Assembly: GCA_019242475.1 (NCBI GenBank)
Contig: JAFAVK010000105.1
Location: 1-51,788 of the forward strand
Direction: 5' to 3'
DNA: 51,788 nucleotides
DNA from: Acidobacteriota bacterium
GTDB taxonomy: Bacteria; Acidobacteriota; Blastocatellia; Pyrinomonadales; Pyrinomonadaceae
Both the position numbers and the translations under genes were made by a program. Below the pieces are notes generated by a model. It was given only the letters and a program-made list of their open reading frames with translations, did no database searches and was not told the DNA's origin. Below, piece by piece: positions 48,437-51,788 of the stretch (position 1 is the first letter of the stretch; the number at the start of each line of letters is the position of its first letter).

Positions 48437-49219
48437 TTTGTACTCGACGCCGCGCGGGGTGATGACGACCGACTCGGGCGGGGCGCCGAGGACGGCCACA
48501 AAATTCTGCCGCCCCATCTGGCGCCACTGCCTCAAGCCCTCATGGTCGCCCGCCTGCTTGACGATGTTGAAGCCGGCGTCGATCCACGTCGCGGTGATGC
48601 CGTAGTCCTCGAACAACTCCTGCCGCTCGCGGTCGGACATCCGCTGGAAGGTCTCGTCCGTGGAGAAGAACTCGCGCAGGTGCTTGCGCAGTCCGTCGAG
48701 CTGCGCGTCGTCGAGCGGGACGCCGTCGTTGGCGGCGTAGTAGCCGGCCGTCACGAGGTACGCGGCCGCGCGCGCCACGTCGTTGGTGGGAAGGCCGGCC
48801 TGTTTGAGCCGGCCGCGGTAGTGCTCCAGAGCCTCGGAGAACATCGCCTCCAAACGCTTCTGCTCCTCGGGCGTGTCGCCCAGCGCGAGCGCCATGTTCC
48901 GCGGCGCGATCTGGTCGGCGACGGGGCGGAAGGTCACGCTCCCCGCGGGCGGCGTGGGCTTCGAAGACGGGAACGTGGAGGGGCGGGCGCCGGGCGCGCC
49001 GTTTGACGAGGACGACTGTCTCCTCTTCTCCAACGCGGCGCGCATGATTGCCCGGTCGGTCATCACCTGGCGCGTGCGGCTGTAGACGTTCGGGTTGTAG
49101 ACCTTCGGCGTCGGGTAAGTGCGCTGCGCCGCCGTCGGCGACGGGAGTCCTGCGAGCGTGAACAGCGACACGACCCACAAAGTCCGCCCGAGTCTCTTTA
49201 ACAAATTCTTTCGAGTCAT
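48434..49219 (-). CDS. DUF6683-like secreted protein of the secretion locus
   Basis: A 261-aa protein with signal peptide (1-32, ending PTAAQ). After it comes KVYNPNVYSRTRQVMTDRA, a motif shared with the small neighbour at 49252. The C-terminal domain (about 105-255) has MALALGDTPEEQKRLEAMF, AAAYLVTAGYYAANDGVPL, LREFFSTDETFQRMSDRERQ and YGITATWIDAGFNIVKQAG, the layout of DUF6683-type proteins as I recall them. Function unknown; a periplasmic or surface role is likely. The ATG has a GGCGAGG ribosome binding site 5 nt upstream. Confidence 0.65.
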   Translation of the reverse strand: MTRKNLLKRLGRTLWVVSLFTLAGLPSPTAAQRTYPTPKVYNPNVYSRTRQVMTDRAIMRAALEKRRQSSSSNGAPGARPSTFPSSKPTPPAGSVTFRPVADQIAPRNMALALGDTPEEQKRLEAMFSEALEHYRGRLKQAGLPTNDVARAAAYLVTAGYYAANDGVPLDDAQLDGLRKHLREFFSTDETFQRMSDRERQELFEDYGITATWIDAGFNIVKQAGDHEGLRQWRQMGRQNFVAVLGAPPESVVITPRGVEYK

Positions 49220-49251
49220 TGGCCTCGCCCCGACCCTGAGACGCGCCCCGA

Positions 49252-49479
49252 CTAGCTGACGGTTCGCCGCGAAGCACGGCGGCGCGCGTGCCGCCGCTGC
49301 CTCTTCCGCTTCAGGGCGGCGCGCGCGGCGGCGCGGTTGCTCATCGTCTGGCGCGTGCGGTTGTAGCGCCCGGGGTTGTAGACCCTCACGCGCTGCGCCA
49401 AAGCCTCCGCCGCGCCGCCGAGCAGAAGCAGGCAGGCGAAGACGAACGCCCCGAGCCTCCTCCTCAAAACCCTCTTCAT
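49252..49479 (-). CDS. Small secreted protein sharing a motif with its DUF6683-like neighbour
   Basis: A 75-aa protein: signal peptide (about 1-28, ending EALAQ), then RVYNPGRYNRTRQTMSNRAA and a strongly basic tail (KRKRQRRHARRRASRR). The VYNP-x-x-Y-x-RTRQ-x-M-x-(D/N)RA motif equals the one after the signal peptide of the next gene. It looks like a truncated version lacking the C-terminal domain. Preceded by GGGGG about 10 nt before the ATG. Confidence 0.6.
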   Translation of the reverse strand: MKRVLRRRLGAFVFACLLLLGGAAEALAQRVRVYNPGRYNRTRQTMSNRAAARAALKRKRQRRHARRRASRRTVS

Positions 49480-49505
49480 CACGAAACCCCCTTTGCACGG
49501 ACAGA

Positions 49506-49554
49506 GACAGACGGAAGCGCCCGGCCTTGCGTGGCCGGGGCGCGTCCGCCTGTC
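49506..49554 (-). terminator. Strong stem-loop after the needle-like gene
   Basis: GACAG-CGGA-GCGCCCGGCC pairs with GGCCGGGGCGC-TCCG-CTGTC around a 6-nt loop (49506-49526 and 49533-49554). It lies downstream of the leftward needle-like gene. No T run follows, so it may end, attenuate or stabilise the transcript. Confidence 0.55.
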
Positions 49555-49581
49555 CGGGAGTGTGTCGCTCCTGGCGCGCGC

Positions 49582-49791
49582 TTACTTCATGTTGTTGGCG
49601 ACCGCCATCAGCGCGTCGTGGCCGGCCTTGGCGATGTTCGACATCGCGTCGGCCTCCATGCTCTGCTCGTTGGCGGCCTGCTGGACGGCGAACCAGTACT
49701 TCTGCATCGCGTCGTTGTGGTTGATGATCTCGGTCTCGCTCGCGCCCTCGCGGAGGTCACCGGGTTTCTGTGGAATGCTGATGCCGCTCAT
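49582..49791 (-). CDS. SctF-like needle protein candidate
   Basis: A 69-aa protein with AAAGGAG 9 nt before the ATG. Size and pattern resemble T3SS needle subunits: a short N-terminal segment, a helix ETEIINHNDAMQKYWFAVQQ, a turn NEQSMEADAMS and a C-terminal helix NIAKAGHDALMAVANNMK that ends near the terminus, as in YscF/PrgI. The usual Pro-x-Asn turn is absent. It lies with a TPR chaperone and a small protein in a leftward unit under a FliA-like promoter. A WXG100-like secreted protein is the other possibility. Confidence 0.5.
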   Translation of the reverse strand: MSGISIPQKPGDLREGASETEIINHNDAMQKYWFAVQQAANEQSMEADAMSNIAKAGHDALMAVANNMK

Positions 49792-49829
49792 GACACGCTC
49801 CTTTCGTTGGTACGGAACTGATGGCTCGT

Positions 49830-50303
49830 CTATTTGACCCCGGACGCCTTGAGCGCTTCGGCGATGCCGAGCGCCATGGCGCGCGCGCGGTTGGCGGCCG
49901 GGTCTGTCTCCCGCGGGTCGAGCGCGATGGCCTGCTTCAGGTCGGCCACGGCCGCGTCGGCCCGCCCTTGCTTGATGAAAATCTCCGCGCGGTTGACGTA
50001 GGGCGCGATCTCTTCGGGGTCGAGTTCGACCGCGCGGTCGAGGTGTCGCAGCGCTTCGTCGAAGCTCTCGGTGCGCGTCAGCAGCGCGCCCAGCGCCGAG
50101 TGCGCGGCGGCGCTCGAAGGGTCGATCTCGACCAGCCCCTCGAAGATGGCCTGCGCCTTGTCGAGGATGCCCTGCCGGTAGTACATCGCGCCCATCTGGC
50201 CCATCGCGCGGAACTCCTGCTCGGAGACGCCGAGCCGGCCGCGCAGAGAGCCCTGCCCGCCCTCGCCGTTCAAAGAACCTTGTCTTGTCGCCTTCCCTTC
50301 CAT
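49830..50303 (-). CDS. LcrH/SycD-like TPR chaperone or SctG-like protein
   Basis: A 157-aa protein. A disordered N-terminus (1-30) precedes three TPRs (about 36-140): MGAMYYRQGILDKAQAIFEG, AALGALLTRTESFDEALRHL and VNRAEIFIKQGRADAAVADL. Three TPRs of this spacing are the layout of class II T3SS chaperones, which bind translocators or needle subunits. Start 50303 has GGAAG just upstream. It is followed by the needle-like gene, suggesting that it guards that subunit. It resembles the 50859 protein. Confidence 0.6.
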   Translation of the reverse strand: MEGKATRQGSLNGEGGQGSLRGRLGVSEQEFRAMGQMGAMYYRQGILDKAQAIFEGLVEIDPSSAAAHSALGALLTRTESFDEALRHLDRAVELDPEEIAPYVNRAEIFIKQGRADAAVADLKQAIALDPRETDPAANRARAMALGIAEALKASGVK

Positions 50304-50316
50304 CTCTTCCTTCGGG

Positions 50317-50721
50317 TCAGACGGCCTGGCTGGACATCGCGAAGCGCCGGTTGGCCGAGACCATGGCGCCATTGTGCAACGTATCCTGCACGACGTTAAG
50401 CGCCGAGAAGAACTGTCCGAAGTCGCCCCGCCCTTCGCCCGCCGCCGAGTCGAACAGGCGGCCGAGCGTGTTCTCCGAGAGGATGTCGCCGAAGCAGCCG
50501 CCGCCGTCGAAGGCGCCGAGCGGCTGGAGCGACGCGACCTTGTTCATCCACGAGCTGTCGGTGAACTGCGCGACGAGGTTGAAAACGTCCTGGGCGGCGC
50601 CGACCCAGTTGCCGGACATGATGTCGGCCGTCAGCGCGAGCGCCTGCCCCAGCCACCCCATCCCGATGGAGTCGAAGAACTTGCCGAAGACGCTGTCGAA
50701 GATTTTTCCCAGTCCGAACAT
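50317..50721 (-). CDS. Small hydrophobic protein of unknown function, first gene of the needle-like operon
   Basis: A 134-aa Gly/Phe-rich protein, MFGLGKIFDSVFGKFFDSIG at the start, with a hydrophobic stretch MGWLGQALALTADIMSGNWVG (about 21-41) and a C-terminus of FFSALNVVQDTLHNGAMVS. It could be a translocator- or rod-like export substrate. AAGGAGAGG lies about 10 nt before the ATG, and a FliA-like promoter about 60 nt upstream. Thirteen nt separate it from the TPR chaperone gene. No recognised family. Confidence 0.55.
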   Translation of the reverse strand: MFGLGKIFDSVFGKFFDSIGMGWLGQALALTADIMSGNWVGAAQDVFNLVAQFTDSSWMNKVASLQPLGAFDGGGCFGDILSENTLGRLFDSAAGEGRGDFGQFFSALNVVQDTLHNGAMVSANRRFAMSSQAV

Positions 50722-50780
50722 GGCCCGCCTCTCCTTCGCCTGCGGCGCGCGCAGCGCCTCTCTGACCCGTTTCGCTTAAA

Positions 50781-50808
50781 TTATCGGCGGCCGCGCGGGA
50801 ATGTTTCC
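50781..50808 (-). promoter_or_regulatory. Sigma-28/FliA-like promoter 3 (leftward)
   Basis: On the minus strand GAAACATT (50807-50800) - 11 nt - GCCGATAA (50788-50781). Perfect -10 and spacing. It drives the 50317-50721, TPR chaperone and needle-like genes. Confidence 0.7.
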
Positions 50809-50858
50809 TGCCGGGACGGCTCCGGGGCAGATTTTTTTTGATAAGATTCGCGGCGAGA

Positions 50859-51314
50859 ATGATGACGCCGAACCGTCTATTCGAGGACTGGCTGGGGGGG
50901 CGCGCCTCTTTGGGCGCGGCGGGCGGGTGGACGGCCGAGGAGCTGCGCCTCGTCGCAGATATCGGTTACGCGCTGGCCGAGCAGGGGCGGCACGACGAGG
51001 CGGTCACGATCTTCGAGGGGCTGGCGGTGCTGGCGCCCGCGACCGCCTATTTCCAGTCGGCCCTGGGCGCCCTGTGGCTGCGCAAGGGCGAGCCCGCTCG
51101 CGCGCTCGAACACCTCGAAGCGGCGCTCGCCGCAGACCCCTCGGACGTGACGGCGCGCGTCAACCGCGGCGAGGCCGCGTTGCAGCTCGGCGACCGCGAG
51201 GCCGCCCGCCGCGACCTGCTCGCCGCGCTCGACATCGGCCCGCGCCCTCCGCAGGAAGGCTCCTCCCCCGCGCTCGTCCGCGCGCGCGCACTGCTCGCGC
51301 AGCTCAACCCCTGA
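50859..51314 (+). CDS. LcrH/SycD-like TPR chaperone
   Basis: A 151-aa protein with three TPRs (about 25-125): IGYALAEQGRHDEAVTIFEG, ALGALWLRKGEPARALEHL and VNRGEAALQLGDREAARRDL. Close in layout to the 49830 protein and to class II T3SS chaperones. Two ATGs in a row (50859, 50862) open the gene; no clear ribosome binding site. Divergent from the needle-like unit. Confidence 0.6.
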   Translation: MMTPNRLFEDWLGGRASLGAAGGWTAEELRLVADIGYALAEQGRHDEAVTIFEGLAVLAPATAYFQSALGALWLRKGEPARALEHLEAALAADPSDVTARVNRGEAALQLGDREAARRDLLAALDIGPRPPQEGSSPALVRARALLAQLNP

Positions 51315-51343
51315 AGTCTCCTTAAAAAATTCTCCCGGAGGCC

Positions 51344-51371
51344 GGAAACTTTTTCCCCGAATCGGCGATAA
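51344..51371 (+). promoter_or_regulatory. Sigma-28/FliA-like promoter 4
   Basis: GAAACTTT (51345-51352) - 11 nt - GGCGATAA (51364-51371), the closest -35 to the FliA consensus of the four. It lies 38 nt before the ATG of the partial gene at 51409. Its downstream GGGATGAACG resembles TAGACGAACG of promoter 2. Confidence 0.65.
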
Positions 51372-51408
51372 CCGGGATGAACGGATATTTCCGCAGGGAG
51401 GGCGTGTG

Positions 51409-51788
51409 ATGGCAGACCCGGTCTCAGGAATCGTGCAGGGCAACCTGTCGCAGCAGTTGGAGGGTCAGCGCTTCCAGCAGCAGCAGGGCGCCGGCGGGCG
51501 CTCGTTCGAGAGCGTCCTGCGGCAGCAGGAGGGGGACGGCGGTCGCACGCCCGTCGCGCCGCAGCAGACACAGGCGCCCGCCTCCGTCTCCGGCGCGAAG
51601 ATCGAGCAGATGCGGCTCGACCTCATGCAGCGCGTGGGGCGCCTGCCGCCCGGCTCGCCGAACGTCAACGCGCTGCTGCCCGAGCTGCTCGACTCGCGCA
51701 CGCGGCTCGGGATGCTGCACGACGTGATCTCGAAGTCGAACGCGCCGGGCTCGACGGGGCCTGACCTGCGCGGCCGCTTCGGGCAGAT
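51409..51788 (+). CDS. N-terminal part of a secretion-associated protein, cut by the window edge
   Basis: About 126 residues are present. A GGGAGG ribosome binding site lies 7 nt before the ATG. The start MADPVSGIVQGNLSQQLEGQ and the Gln/Gly/Pro-rich next 50 residues are disordered; then KIEQMRLDLMQRVGRLPPGS, NALLPELLDSRTRLGMLHDV forms helices. It could be an inner-rod or early substrate, or a larger protein. Sigma-28-like promoter directly upstream. The end is not visible. Confidence 0.5.
   Translation, partial: MADPVSGIVQGNLSQQLEGQRFQQQQGAGGRSFESVLRQQEGDGGRTPVAPQQTQAPASVSGAKIEQMRLDLMQRVGRLPPGSPNVNALLPELLDSRTRLGMLHDVISKSNAPGSTGPDLRGRFGQ

Noticed and set aside
33460..51788. Complete flagellar cluster
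   Set aside because: No flagellin, hook, rod or motor genes; needle-like and chaperone-like genes are present instead. The missing parts outside the window keep this open.

Overview
The window looks like a chromosomal piece of a high-GC Acidobacteriota genome, most likely class Blastocatellia. This assignment is inferred from two Oar/CarboxypepD_reg-type TonB-dependent receptors, paired GH92 mannosidases, many intergenic hairpin repeats and the general protein repertoire. I see no rRNA, tRNA, CRISPR array, transposase or phage gene.

Layout. 1-1.1 kb: the 5' end of idi, a small membrane protein and a small secreted Arg/Glu-rich protein. 1.1-12.4 kb: sugar catabolism, with a GH92 mannosidase (-), a ribose-type ABC transporter (ATPase, permease, binding lipoprotein), a second GH92, a CehA/McbA-like PHP hydrolase (the last four genes overlap or nearly abut) and a secreted protein of unknown function (-). 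12.4-16.1 kb: an Oar-like receptor with a Pho-box-like promoter. 16.1-20.6 kb: inositol oxygenase, a secreted beta-propeller, an Mpv17-like membrane protein and kduI (uronate metabolism). 20.6-22.9 kb: an FAD monooxygenase and small ORFs. 22.9-28.5 kb: phosphate uptake, pstS-pstC-pstA-pstB-phoU-response regulator, preceded by two tandem Pho-box arrays of 11-bp period. 28.5-32.8 kb: a CAT-fold acetyltransferase, an NTF2-like protein and a second Oar-like receptor. 33.0-33.4 kb: 19 palindromic units of exactly 21 bp. 33.46 kb to the end: part of a type III secretion (T3SS) locus.

The T3SS locus is the most interesting part. It has SctO/FliJ-, SctP/FliK-, SctQ-, FliO-, SctR-, SctS- and SctT-like genes in flagellar order (K-M/N-O-P-Q-R). 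Mixed with these are two PEGA/TPR paralogs, an FGE-fold protein, a TPR lipoprotein, large proteins with no recognised family, a lipase-like protein next to a CesT-like chaperone, a needle-like 69-aa protein, and LcrH-like TPR chaperones. Four transcription units carry the same promoter motif, GAAAC(C/A/T)TT-N11/12-G(C/G)(C/T)GATAA, close to the sigma-28/FliA consensus. I read it as a contact- or injection-type secretion system that keeps flagellar features (FliO, FliP with signal peptide, FliA-type promoters). sctN, sctV, sctU, sctC, sctD, sctJ and sctL are not in the window and may lie beyond the right end.

Two other themes recur. Perfect or near-perfect hairpins built from short repetitive words sit at gene junctions; they supply stop codons to neighbouring genes and, in two cases, code for part of a signal peptide. 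Several genes also look leaderless, with a TANNNT box 6-7 nt before the ATG and no ribosome binding site.
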